Translations under genes and position numbers: made by a program
Notes under the pieces: generated by a model
Told to the model about the DNA's origin: nothing
Database searches by the model: none
What the model saw: only the letters and a program-made list of their open reading frames with translations
In this document: positions 7,565-15,950 of the stretch, in pieces
Layout: every line of letters starts with the position of its first letter
Numbering within the stretch: the stretch's first letter is position 1
NCBI GenBank assembly: GCA_944320725.1
Contig: CALUIM010000003.1
Span: 41,019 to 105,018, forward strand
DNA: 64,000 nucleotides
Reading direction: 5' to 3'
Source of the DNA: an uncultured Coriobacteriaceae bacterium
GTDB lineage: Bacteria > Actinomycetota > Coriobacteriia > Coriobacteriales > Coriobacteriaceae

Positions 7565-10333
7565 ATGTCAGATAGCCCCGCAGTCGCGCCCCGCCGCATC
7601 TTTGCCGTCGTCGATGGCAACTCGCTCATGCACCGTGCTTTCCATGCCGTGCCGCCCACCATGAACGCGCCGGATGGCCGGCCCACCAACGCCGTCTTCG
7701 GCTTTCTGAACATGTTCCTCAAGATGGTCGACGCCTTTCATCCGGACGGCGTGGCCGTGGCGTTCGACAAGGGCCGTCCGCGCGTGCGCATGGAGATGCT
7801 GCCGCAATACAAGGCCCAGCGTCCGCCCACCGATCCCGACCTGCGCCAGCAGTTTCCCATGATCAAGGAGCTGCTCGCCGGCCTCTCGATTCCCATTCTG
7901 GAGGCCGAGGGCTGGGAGGGCGACGACATTCTGGGCACGCTCGCCCGTATCGGCGAGGCGGCAGGTTGCGACATGTACCTCATCACCGGTGACCGCGACA
8001 TGTATCAGCTTTCCACCGAGCACGTGAAGATCGTGGGCACTAAAAAGGGTCTCTCCGACGTTCAGATCATGACGCCCGAGACGGTGGAGGATCTCTACCA
8101 CGGCATCACGCCCGCGCTCGTCCCCGATTTCTACGGCCTCAAGGGCGACAGCTCCGATAACATCCCCGGCGTCCCGGGCATTGGCCCCAAGAAGGCGAGC
8201 GCGCTCATTGCACAGTATGGCTCGCTCGACGAGGTCATCGCGCATGCCGACGAGGTGAAGGGCAAGATGGGCGAGAATCTGCGCGCACACATCGACGATG
8301 CGCTGCTCTCGCGCAAGGTCGCGACGATTCAGACGAATGCCCCGATCGAGCTTGATTTCGACACCGTGCAGTTCCCGGCGTTCGATGCCCAGGCGGTGGG
8401 CGAGGCGCTCGGCGCGCTGGGCATCATGTCGATGCAGAATCGCTTCCTGGCGCTTATCGACGCCGGCGAGGGCGCGGCTGCGCCGGCCGAGCTCGAGTTG
8501 CCCGAGGTCACCGTGGTGCGCGCAGAGGAAGCCGAAGCGCTTGAGGCCGCGCTCGCACAGGTGCGTGCCGCTGTTGAGGAGGGCGCTTGGATCGCCGCTG
8601 TGGTGGATGACGACAAAGAGCCCGACGCACTCTTTGGGCTTACCCGCACGCTGTGGCTCGCGCTGCCCGAGGTGCTCATTGCGATCGAAGAGCCCGAGGG
8701 TGCGCTGGCCCCGACGGCACAGCTGGCAGGTATCGATTGCTCTCACGGTGTGATCGCTGGGGTGCTCACGTACCTGCTTGCGTGCGGGCATGTTGCGTCG
8801 CCCGATAGCAAGGCGTTGCTGCACGAGCTCTCACCGGTCGATTCGAGCGAGCCCGAGCTGCTCGACCCGCTCGCGGTGGATGCGTCACGCATCTTCGATA
8901 CCAGCATCGCTGCGTACCTGCTCGATTCCGTGCGTTCGAGCTTCGATGACGCGTATATTGCCGATACCTACTTGGGCGTTCCCGTGCCGCTGGTCCGCGG
9001 CGACGAAGGCGCGCCAGACGATGCTCCCGCGCCGGCGGCCCGCACCGCCACGGTGGCGCGCCGCGCGGTCGAGCCCTTGGCAGCGGCGCTTCAGCGCGAC
9101 GGCGCTGTCGAGATCTTCGAGCAGATCGAGATGCCGCTCGTGTTGGTGCTTGCGGCGATGGAGCGCACCGGCATGCTTGTCGACCCTGCGCGCCTCGCTG
9201 CGATGTCGGAGAAACTCTCCGGCGAGATCGACGAGCTGGCCGCCCGCATTCGCGAGCTGGCTGGCGATGGCGATTTCAACATCGGCAGCCCCATGCAGCT
9301 CTCGCATGTCCTGTTCGACGTGCTGCGCCTGCCCACGCGCGGCCTCAAGAAGACGCAGCGCGGCTACTATTCAACAAACGCCCGCGTGCTCGAGGAGCTT
9401 GCTCGCGACCACGAGATCGTGCGCCTCATTCTCGATTGGCGCGAGAAAACCAAGATCAAGAGCACGTACCTCGATACGCTGGGGCCGCTGCGTCGCGGCG
9501 ACGGCCGGGTGCACACCACCTACAACCAGACCATTACCGCCACGGGCCGTCTCTCGAGTTCGAACCCCAACCTCCAGAACATCCCCACGCGCTCCGAGCT
9601 GGGCCACACCGTAAAGACGGCCTTCTCGGCGGGTGAGGGCAGCGTCTTTCTGGCGGTGGACTACAGCCAGATCGAGCTCAGGCTCCTGGCGCACCTTTCG
9701 GGCGACGAGCACCTGGTTGCTGCCTTCAACGAGGGCGAGGATTTCCATGCCGAGACCGCGGCCCGCGTCTTCGGCGTTCCCGTCGAGGAGGTTACGCCGG
9801 CGCTGCGCAGCCGTGCCAAGGCGGTGAACTTTGGCATCGTGTACGGCCAACAGGCATACGGCCTCTCGCAGTCGCTCGATATCCCCATGGCCGAGGCGCG
9901 CGAGATGATCGAGGCGTATTTCGAGGCGTATCCCGGCGTGCGCCGCTATCTCGACCAGACGGTCGCCGACGCCAAGCGCACGGGCTATGCCGAGACCATG
10001 TACGGCCGGCGCCGTCCCATCCCGGAGCTCAAGATGCGCAATCCCGCGCAGCGCGCCTTCGGTGAGCGCACGGCCATGAACCACCCCATGCAGGGCAGCG
10101 CCGCCGATATCATCAAGATCGCCATGGTGCGCGTCGCACGCCGCCTGCGCGAGGAGGGCTTTGCCGCCCGCATGATCTTGCAGGTGCACGACGAACTCGA
10201 TTTTGAGTGCCCCGAGGCCGAGATCGAGTGGCTTTCGGCGATGGTGCGCGAGGAGATGGAGGGCGTCGCGGCGCTTCGCGTGCCGCTGGTGGCCGAGGTT
10301 TCCTATGGCGTCACGTGGGCCGAGGCGAAGTAG
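7565..10333 (+). CDS. polA: DNA polymerase I
   Basis: DNA polymerase I fills repair gaps and removes RNA primers. The 922-residue protein has an N-terminal 5'-nuclease domain (about 1-300; FAVVDGNSLMHRAF, GWEGDDILGTL, YLITGDRDMYQL, FYGLKGDSSDNIPGVPGIGPKKA), a central 3'-5' exonuclease-like domain and a C-terminal polymerase domain. Polymerase motifs are intact: motif A DYSQIELRLLAHLSGD (Asp 699), motif B RSRAKAVNFGIVYGQQAYG (about 748-766) and motif C QVHDELDFE (about 873-880). In the central domain the D-x-E exonuclease motif is missing (IAAVVDDDKEPDALF takes its place), so proofreading is probably lost, as in many Gram-positive Pol I enzymes. AGAGGAAAC precedes the ATG. It stands alone, followed by a HAD gene with its own leader. 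Confidence 0.98.
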   Translation: MSDSPAVAPRRIFAVVDGNSLMHRAFHAVPPTMNAPDGRPTNAVFGFLNMFLKMVDAFHPDGVAVAFDKGRPRVRMEMLPQYKAQRPPTDPDLRQQFPMIKELLAGLSIPILEAEGWEGDDILGTLARIGEAAGCDMYLITGDRDMYQLSTEHVKIVGTKKGLSDVQIMTPETVEDLYHGITPALVPDFYGLKGDSSDNIPGVPGIGPKKASALIAQYGSLDEVIAHADEVKGKMGENLRAHIDDALLSRKVATIQTNAPIELDFDTVQFPAFDAQAVGEALGALGIMSMQNRFLALIDAGEGAAAPAELELPEVTVVRAEEAEALEAALAQVRAAVEEGAWIAAVVDDDKEPDALFGLTRTLWLALPEVLIAIEEPEGALAPTAQLAGIDCSHGVIAGVLTYLLACGHVASPDSKALLHELSPVDSSEPELLDPLAVDASRIFDTSIAAYLLDSVRSSFDDAYIADTYLGVPVPLVRGDEGAPDDAPAPAARTATVARRAVEPLAAALQRDGAVEIFEQIEMPLVLVLAAMERTGMLVDPARLAAMSEKLSGEIDELAARIRELAGDGDFNIGSPMQLSHVLFDVLRLPTRGLKKTQRGYYSTNARVLEELARDHEIVRLILDWREKTKIKSTYLDTLGPLRRGDGRVHTTYNQTITATGRLSSSNPNLQNIPTRSELGHTVKTAFSAGEGSVFLAVDYSQIELRLLAHLSGDEHLVAAFNEGEDFHAETAARVFGVPVEEVTPALRSRAKAVNFGIVYGQQAYGLSQSLDIPMAEAREMIEAYFEAYPGVRRYLDQTVADAKRTGYAETMYGRRRPIPELKMRNPAQRAFGERTAMNHPMQGSAADIIKIAMVRVARRLREEGFAARMILQVHDELDFECPEAEIEWLSAMVREEMEGVAALRVPLVAEVSYGVTWAEAK

Positions 10334-10447
10334 CGCGCGGTGTCATGCGCCAGTGTCGCACATGACGTATAATTTCGAAGGCCCGCGTAAGCGGGGGGCA
10401 TATGGATATATTGGGCTTTACCTGCGTAACCATGGAGGATACGATAC

Positions 10448-11305
10448 ATGATCACTCTTCCCACGTTGCATGACGACGACCTTTCTCGCGTGAAGGTTAT
10501 CGCGAGCGATATGGATTGCACGCTGCTGGCCGACGATGGCTCGATGCCGCCGCATATGTTCGAGCGCATCGCCGCGCTCGACGAGGTGGGCGTTATCTTC
10601 TGTGCGGCAAGCGGCCGGCCGAGCTATACCCTGCATGACATGTTCGAGCCCGTGCTCGACCATGCGGCCTACCTCTCCGACAACGGCGCGGCGATCGCCT
10701 GCCGCGGCGAGCTCATCTTCAAGGACCTCATCGACGTGCCCACCTATCACGAGCTCATCGACTTCTCGCTCGCCGACGGCCGCGGGTTTCCCACGGTCTG
10801 CGGCATCGAGGCGTGCTATGTGGAGCGCAAGTATCGCGACCAGTGGGACACGACGCTGCACAAGTTCTATAAGCGCATCGAGTACGTTGACAGTTTCGAC
10901 ACGCTCACGGCCGAGGTGAACAAGTACACGGTGTTCTTCCCCAACAACGACGGCGAGGACATCTACGCCGAGACCTACCGGGACCGCTGGGGCGCCGATT
11001 TCACGGTGACCAATGCCGGTAAGCAGTGGATCGACATCATGAACAAGCATGTCGACAAGGGCCAGGGCCTTGCGCATCTTTGCGAGTACCTGGGTGTGTC
11101 GATGGACGATGCGCTTGCGCTGGGTGACACCTACAACGACATCCCGATGCTCAAGGCGGCGGGGCATGGCTATATCGTGGCCAACTCCGAGGATCACATG
11201 CAGGCGCATGCGAACTTCCAGGCGCCGTCCAACAACGAGCGCGGCGTGGCACAGGTGATCGATGCCGTGCTCGCGGCGCACGGTGTGACGCCGAGCTGGG
11301 CATAA
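10448..11305 (+). CDS. Cof-type HAD phosphatase
   Basis: A 285-residue member of the HAD superfamily, Cof subfamily (cap type IIB), which dephosphorylates small metabolites such as sugar phosphates or flavin/PLP-type cofactors. Motif I is VIASDMDCTLLADDG, with Cys in place of the usual Gly of D-x-D-G-T; motif II is FCAASGR; motif III Lys is probably in NKHVDKGQGLAHL; motif IV is ALGDTYNDIPMLKAAG. The start lies 7-10 bases after GGAGG (ATGGAGGATACGATACATG). The gene ends one base before the start of the MFS gene, so the pair is co-transcribed. Substrate is not predictable. Confidence 0.9.
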   Translation: MITLPTLHDDDLSRVKVIASDMDCTLLADDGSMPPHMFERIAALDEVGVIFCAASGRPSYTLHDMFEPVLDHAAYLSDNGAAIACRGELIFKDLIDVPTYHELIDFSLADGRGFPTVCGIEACYVERKYRDQWDTTLHKFYKRIEYVDSFDTLTAEVNKYTVFFPNNDGEDIYAETYRDRWGADFTVTNAGKQWIDIMNKHVDKGQGLAHLCEYLGVSMDDALALGDTYNDIPMLKAAGHGYIVANSEDHMQAHANFQAPSNNERGVAQVIDAVLAAHGVTPSWA

Positions 11306-11306
11306 C

Positions 11307-12596
11307 ATGGCGGGTGCGGGCGGCTGGATAGCGCGCGCCGAAGCGCACGCGGGGCTGCCCCGCGGCACGGTGGCGCTCATTGCCGTCCGCTTCTTGCTGT
11401 ACCTGGGCGTTCAGGCGTCGTATTTCATTGGAATCATCGGCGCGCTTGCCTATCAGACCGATGCCACCACGGTCGATCTGGCGTGTGCGGTGGGCGTGTT
11501 CAACCTGTTTATCATTGCCGGCAACGCCGCGGGTGGCTCGCTGCTCGACGTGCGTGGCCCGCGCATGCATACCGTCGTTGCCCTGTTCGTGGCGTTTGCG
11601 TCGTGCCTTGCCTTTCAGTTGGTGGAGGTTGATGTGGGCGCGGTGCTCGTTATGGGGGCGGCCTTCGGATTTGCCACGGGTGTGGGCTTTGCCTATCTCA
11701 GTTCGTACCCTGCCTACCTTTCTGCCGATGCCGATGAGCTCAAACGTGTGAACGCGCTGCTCTCGGTGGTCTCGAACGGCGCGGTGGTGCTGGGCCCCGC
11801 CGTGGGCGGCATCATCGCTGCGGTGCTGTCCGCGCAGCGGGTGTTTCTCTTCTCGGCATGCTGCGCCGCCGCTGCGGTGATTCCTGCCATCCGTTTGCTT
11901 GCGCACGCGCGGGGGCGGCGCGGGCGCGCTGCTGCGGCAGACGAAGCCGCACCGGTAGCGCCGCGCGGCAGCTTTGCCGAGTCGGCACGCACGGTGCTGG
12001 CGCATCCTTCGCTTGCGCTCTTGTTCTGGGTGGGCGTGCTGGCCTATGCGGGCTACGGCGCGCTCGATCCGCTCGAGTCGCTCTACTACCGCGATGTGCT
12101 CGCCGTCGATATCTCCTGGATGGGATGGCTTTCGAGCGCTGCGGGCGTGGGCAGCGTAACGGGCGCCGTGATCGCGATGCGCCTGCCGCGCCGCGTGGTG
12201 AACGTGCGCACGCTGCTGATCCTCATCGCCTTCGAAGGGCTCGCATGCTGGCTGTATGTGGGAACGCCCTACGTTGCGTGCGCGCTCACGGGGCAGCTGT
12301 TGCTGGGTGCGGCGTTCGGTATGGTCACGCCCCTCACGAACACGCTCGTCCAGATGCATGCGCCGTTGCATGTCTTGGGGCGCGTCAACTCGGTGATGAA
12401 CGCAGGTTTCAACGGGGCGGGCGTGCTGCCACTCCTGGCGGCGCCCGCGCTGGCGGCGATGTTTGGCGTGCAGCAGGTTATGGTGGGGGCGAGCATCGCG
12501 GTGTTCGTGGTCCCCGTGGCCTGCATGGTGCTGCGGCATGCGCAGATCGAGCGACTTGTTGCGGCGGAATGCGTGGGCGAGGCGCGGCGGGGATAG
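11307..12596 (+). CDS. Major facilitator superfamily transporter
   Basis: A 429-residue polytopic membrane protein with about 12 hydrophobic segments in two halves, joined by a basic, Ala-rich loop (LAHARGRRGRAAAADEAAP, about 192-212). The segment GGSLLDVRGPRMHTVVAL after helix 2 corresponds to the MFS loop 2-3 motif G-x-x-x-D-R-x-G-R-R. Spacing to the preceding HAD gene is one base, which suggests an operon, but no substrate link between them is evident. MFS proteins of this shape are usually proton-driven exporters of drugs or small metabolites; that is family knowledge, not shown here. Confidence 0.85.
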   Translation: MAGAGGWIARAEAHAGLPRGTVALIAVRFLLYLGVQASYFIGIIGALAYQTDATTVDLACAVGVFNLFIIAGNAAGGSLLDVRGPRMHTVVALFVAFASCLAFQLVEVDVGAVLVMGAAFGFATGVGFAYLSSYPAYLSADADELKRVNALLSVVSNGAVVLGPAVGGIIAAVLSAQRVFLFSACCAAAAVIPAIRLLAHARGRRGRAAAADEAAPVAPRGSFAESARTVLAHPSLALLFWVGVLAYAGYGALDPLESLYYRDVLAVDISWMGWLSSAAGVGSVTGAVIAMRLPRRVVNVRTLLILIAFEGLACWLYVGTPYVACALTGQLLLGAAFGMVTPLTNTLVQMHAPLHVLGRVNSVMNAGFNGAGVLPLLAAPALAAMFGVQQVMVGASIAVFVVPVACMVLRHAQIERLVAAECVGEARRG

Positions 12597-12705
12597 CGGG
12601 GCGGGCGCGGCCCGTGCACTCGCCTCATTGCGTTTCGGCAGGATTAATTTCGTGCATGACCGGTTGGTTGCCGGCGCGCCCTGCCTATCTTTGGCGTATA
12701 GTTAC

Positions 12706-12870
12706 ATGCAACTTGCGCCAGCTTGCAAGCAGGCGCTTCGACGCGAACGATGGGAGTATTCGGTGGGTACCGATCAAGCTGCACAGACGAGCGCTGCGCT
12801 CGCTGCCGCCATGCTCCCGCGCTGCTCGGATGCCGCACCGCGCATCTGCGCGCTTCCCCGACGACGATAG
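12706..12870 (+). CDS. Possible leader peptide upstream of argG
   Basis: A 54-codon open frame beginning MQLAPACKQALRRE in the 458-base gap before argG. It carries eight arginine codons and ends L-P-R-R-R-stop with three consecutive CGA codons (12859-12867), the rarest arginine codon in most high-G+C genomes. A stable hairpin begins nine bases after the stop. This arrangement would suit arginine-dependent translational attenuation of argG, but there is no strong ribosome binding site before the ATG and the frame could be chance. The rest of the gap (12597-12705 and 12907-13054) holds no other recognisable gene or ArgR box that can be called with confidence. Confidence 0.3.
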   Translation: MQLAPACKQALRRERWEYSVGTDQAAQTSAALAAAMLPRCSDAAPRICALPRRR

Positions 12871-12878
12871 CCCGCTTC

Positions 12879-12906
12879 CCCGGCACCGGAGCGCTGTCCG
12901 GTGGGG
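12879..12906 (+). promoter_or_regulatory. Hairpin in the argG leader
   Basis: CACCGGA (12884-12890) pairs with TCCGGTG (12897-12903) around a six-base loop, with three further C-G pairs beyond a two-base bulge. It follows the CGA-CGA-CGA-stop of the short open frame and precedes argG by 148 bases. No T-run follows, so it is not a simple terminator. Confidence 0.4.
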
Positions 12907-13054
12907 TGTAGCTGCGGGCATGTTGTCTCGCGTCTGCGTGCGCGCCATCGCGGCGCAGGCGTACCCGATGCTTCGCGCGCGATGCGGGCATCGGTTGCGG
13001 CGCCGATGCGGCGCTCGCCATCGCTGTAGACCAACCATGATGAAAGGATCTGTC

Positions 13055-14278
13055 ATGAGCAGGGAAAAGGTAGTACTCGCATATTCCGGCGGCCTGGATA
13101 CCTCGGTGTGCATCAAGTGGCTGCAGGTCGAGCGCAACCTCGACGTCATCGCCATCTGCGGCAACGTGGGCCAGGACGAGAAGGATCTCGAGTGGATCCG
13201 CCAGAAGGCGCTCGACATGGGCGCGATCGCTTCCGAGGCTGTGGACATGCGTGCCGAGTACGCGCGCGACTTCCTCTCCAAGGCCATCTGGGCCAACGGC
13301 AAGTACGAGGGCGTCTACCCGCTGCTTTCGGCGCTGTCCCGCCCGCTCATCTCCAAGCATCTCGTCGATATCGCGCACAAGTACGGCGCCAAGTACGTGG
13401 CGCACGGCTGCACCGGCAAGGGCAACGACCAGGTGCGTTTCGAGACCTCGATCCGCTCGCTCGACCCCGATCTCGAGATCATCGCGCCGGTGCGCGTGTG
13501 GGACCTCACCACGCGTGAGTCCGAGATGGAGTGGGCCGCGGCGCACGACGTGCCGGTGCCCACCACCAAGAAGAAGCCCTACTCCATCGACGACAACCTG
13601 TGGGGTCGCGCGATCGAGTGCGGCGTGCTCGAGGACACCTGGAACACCCCGCCGGCGGACATCTGGACGATGACGGCCGATCCCAAGGATTGTCCGGCCG
13701 AGCCCGAGACCGTGGTCATCGGCTTCGAGGGCGGCATCCCCACCTCCATCAACGGTGAGCAGATGGAGCTTCTGGACCTCATCATCAAGGCGAACGAGAT
13801 CGCCGGCCGCAACGGCTACGGTCGTCTCGACATGATCGAGGACCGCGTGGTGGGCATCAAGAGCCGCGAGTGCTACGAGTGCCCGGGCGCGCTGCTGCTC
13901 ATTGAGGCGCATCACAATCTCGAGACGCTCTGCCTGGATTACGAGACCTTGAAGGAGAAGGCGAAGCTCGACGTCGAGTGGGCGAGCGCGGTCTACCGCG
14001 GCCTGTGGTTCAGCCAGAACCGCTATGCGCTCGACGCGTACAACGCCTACACCCAGAAGTTCGTGACCGGCGAGGTGCGCATCAACCTCTGCCGCGGCGG
14101 CCTGTTCGTCGACGGCGTGCGCAGCCCCTACAGCCTCTACGACAAGAACCTCGCCACCTATGACGAGGGCGACACCTTCCCGCATGAGGCGGCGCCGGGC
14201 TTCATCGAGCTGCACAGCCTGCAGCATCGCACCTGGTCGCGCATGCAGGGTCCGGGCTCGGGCCTCATGGAGGTCTAG
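13055..14278 (+). CDS. argG: Argininosuccinate synthase
   Basis: ArgG joins citrulline and aspartate using ATP to form argininosuccinate, the seventh step of arginine synthesis. The 407-residue protein starts MSREKVVLAYSGGLDTSV, which holds the ATP pyrophosphatase P-loop AYSGGLDTS (about 9-17). Other family segments are KYVAHGCTGKGNDQVRFE (G-C-T-x-K-G-N-D-Q-x-R-F), EIIAPVRVWDLTTRE, KKKPYSIDDNLWGRAIECG and GRLDMIEDRVVGIKSRECYECPGA. GAAAGGA lies before the chosen ATG; the same frame is open far upstream, through the MFS gene, but without homology. A strong terminator follows and argH has its own leader, so argG is probably monocistronic. Confidence 0.98.
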   Translation: MSREKVVLAYSGGLDTSVCIKWLQVERNLDVIAICGNVGQDEKDLEWIRQKALDMGAIASEAVDMRAEYARDFLSKAIWANGKYEGVYPLLSALSRPLISKHLVDIAHKYGAKYVAHGCTGKGNDQVRFETSIRSLDPDLEIIAPVRVWDLTTRESEMEWAAAHDVPVPTTKKKPYSIDDNLWGRAIECGVLEDTWNTPPADIWTMTADPKDCPAEPETVVIGFEGGIPTSINGEQMELLDLIIKANEIAGRNGYGRLDMIEDRVVGIKSRECYECPGALLLIEAHHNLETLCLDYETLKEKAKLDVEWASAVYRGLWFSQNRYALDAYNAYTQKFVTGEVRINLCRGGLFVDGVRSPYSLYDKNLATYDEGDTFPHEAAPGFIELHSLQHRTWSRMQGPGSGLMEV

Positions 14279-14307
14279 TGCCGGGCGCGGCATAGATGGC
14301 ATGACGG

Positions 14308-14347
14308 CGCGGCCCGCAGGTCCAGGTGGTCTGCGGGCCGCGTTTTG
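14308..14347 (+). terminator. Rho-independent terminator of argG
   Basis: GCGGCCCGCAG and CTGCGGGCCGC form an 11-12 base stem around a short loop, followed by TTTTGT. It lies 30 bases after the argG stop. Confidence 0.9.
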
Positions 14348-14518
14348 TGCGCACACCGCCCGGCGCGCCCGTTGCCGTGCGTGGCGGGTGCGCGGGCATG
14401 GTATCGTTGTGCGAGAGTCGGGAATGGTCGCTGCACAGGTTGTGCGGCGCCCGCTCGGCGCACGCGTGTGCAACAGGAGCTATTCCGCGGTGTTTCCGCG
14501 TTATCGAGGAGGTTTGCC

Positions 14519-15946
14519 ATGGCGCTTTGGGGTGGCAGGTTCGAGGAGAACGTCGCCGAGGCGACGCAGGAGTTCGGGGCATCGCTGCCGGTTGATAGAA
14601 CGCTCTACAAGCAGGATATCGCCGGCTCCAAGGCGCATGCCGCCATGCTCGCCGCGCAGGGCATCATCTCGGCCGACGACGAGCAGGCGATCCGCGCCGG
14701 TCTCGAGGGCATCGAGGCCGATATCGATGCGGGCCGCTTCGTCTTCGACATCAACGACGAGGACATCCACATGGCGATCGAGAGCGAGCTTACGCGGCGT
14801 ATCGGTGAGGCGGGCGCGCGCCTGCATACCGGCCGCTCGCGCAACGACCAGGTGGCAACCGATACGCGCCTTGCCGCGAAGGCGCTCGCGCGCGACCTCA
14901 TGGAGGCCAATCTGCGCCTGCGTCGCACGATCGTGGATGCCGCGCGTGCGGCGGGCGACACGGTGCTGCCCGGCATGACGCACCTGCAGCACGCGCAGCC
15001 GGTGCGTTTCGCGCACCATCTGCTTGCGTATGCATGGATGTTCGCGCGCGACTTCGACCGCGTGCACGCCGCCTTCGATGCGGCGGATGCCAACCCGCTC
15101 GGCGCGGCGGCGCTCGCCGGCACAAGCTATCCGCTCGACCGCCAGATGACGGCGCGCGCCTTAGGCTTCTCGCGCGTGATCGAGAACTCCCTGGATGCCG
15201 TGTCCGACCGCGACTTCTTGCTCGATCTGGAGTACGCCTGCGCGGTGATGGCGGTGCATCTTTCGCGCCTTGCCGAGGAGATCGTGCTGTGGTCGAGCCA
15301 GGAGTTCGGGTTCATCACGCTTTCCGATGCGTTCTCGACTGGCTCGTCGATCATGCCGCAGAAGAAGAATCCCGATTTCGCCGAGCTCATCCGCGGCAAG
15401 ACCGGCCGCGTGGAGGGCGATCTGGTGCAGCTGCTCACTACGTTGAAAGGGCTGCCGCTCGCGTACAACAAGGACATGCAAGAGGACAAGGAGGGCGCGC
15501 TCGATGCGGCGCATACGCTGCTGGCGAGCCTGGGTGTCATGACGGGCATGGTGGGCACCTGGACCGTGAACGCGCCCCGCATGCGCGAGGTCATGCATCG
15601 CGGGCACCTCGCTGCCACCGATGTTGCGGATTACCTGGCCAAGCGCGGCATGCCGTTCCGCGAGGCCCATGCCGTGGTGGGGCGGCTGGTGCTCGAGGCC
15701 GAGAAGGCCGGCGTGGATATCGCGGAGCTGCCCTTCGAGGCGTTCCAGGCGGCGAGCGAGCTCTTTGAGCCCGATATCACCGCGGCGCTCGATATCGATG
15801 GCGTGGTGGCCGCGCGCACCACGCAAGGTGGTACCGCGCCCGAGGCGGTTGCGGCACAGCTGGCGCTCGTCGAGCAGGGGCTGCAAGAAAGCGCAGACCA
15901 GCTCGCCGCGCTCTCGCCAGTGGTCGCGATGGGGCAGGGAGCGTAA
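14519..15946 (+). CDS. argH: Argininosuccinate lyase
   Basis: ArgH splits argininosuccinate into arginine and fumarate, the last step of arginine synthesis. The 475-residue protein starts MALWGGRFEENVAE, typical of the family, with GAGGAGG six bases before the ATG. It has the fumarase/aspartase superfamily regions: LHTGRSRNDQVATD, TVLPGMTHLQHAQPV and the signature GSSIMPQKKNPD (about 275-286) with the catalytic serine loop. Four bases separate its stop from the cysteine desulfidase gene, so the two are likely one transcript. The frame upstream of the start is open but not homologous. Confidence 0.98.
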   Translation: MALWGGRFEENVAEATQEFGASLPVDRTLYKQDIAGSKAHAAMLAAQGIISADDEQAIRAGLEGIEADIDAGRFVFDINDEDIHMAIESELTRRIGEAGARLHTGRSRNDQVATDTRLAAKALARDLMEANLRLRRTIVDAARAAGDTVLPGMTHLQHAQPVRFAHHLLAYAWMFARDFDRVHAAFDAADANPLGAAALAGTSYPLDRQMTARALGFSRVIENSLDAVSDRDFLLDLEYACAVMAVHLSRLAEEIVLWSSQEFGFITLSDAFSTGSSIMPQKKNPDFAELIRGKTGRVEGDLVQLLTTLKGLPLAYNKDMQEDKEGALDAAHTLLASLGVMTGMVGTWTVNAPRMREVMHRGHLAATDVADYLAKRGMPFREAHAVVGRLVLEAEKAGVDIAELPFEAFQAASELFEPDITAALDIDGVVAARTTQGGTAPEAVAAQLALVEQGLQESADQLAALSPVVAMGQGA

Positions 15947-15950
15947 GGGT

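Noticed and set aside
11858..13054. Open frame fused upstream of argG, extending it to 806 residues
   Set aside because: The upstream part overlaps the MFS gene in another frame and has no ArgG homology; a good ribosome binding site supports the start at 13055.
12644..14473. Long minus-strand frame opposite argG and similar long antisense frames elsewhere
   Set aside because: Typical of high-G+C DNA opposite real genes; composition is His/Arg/Ala-rich with no domain similarity.
15827..15838. GGTGGTACCGCG, identical to the T-box antiterminator consensus
   Set aside because: It lies inside argH coding sequence (TQGGTAPEA), where the codons explain it, and no stem I or terminator is nearby.
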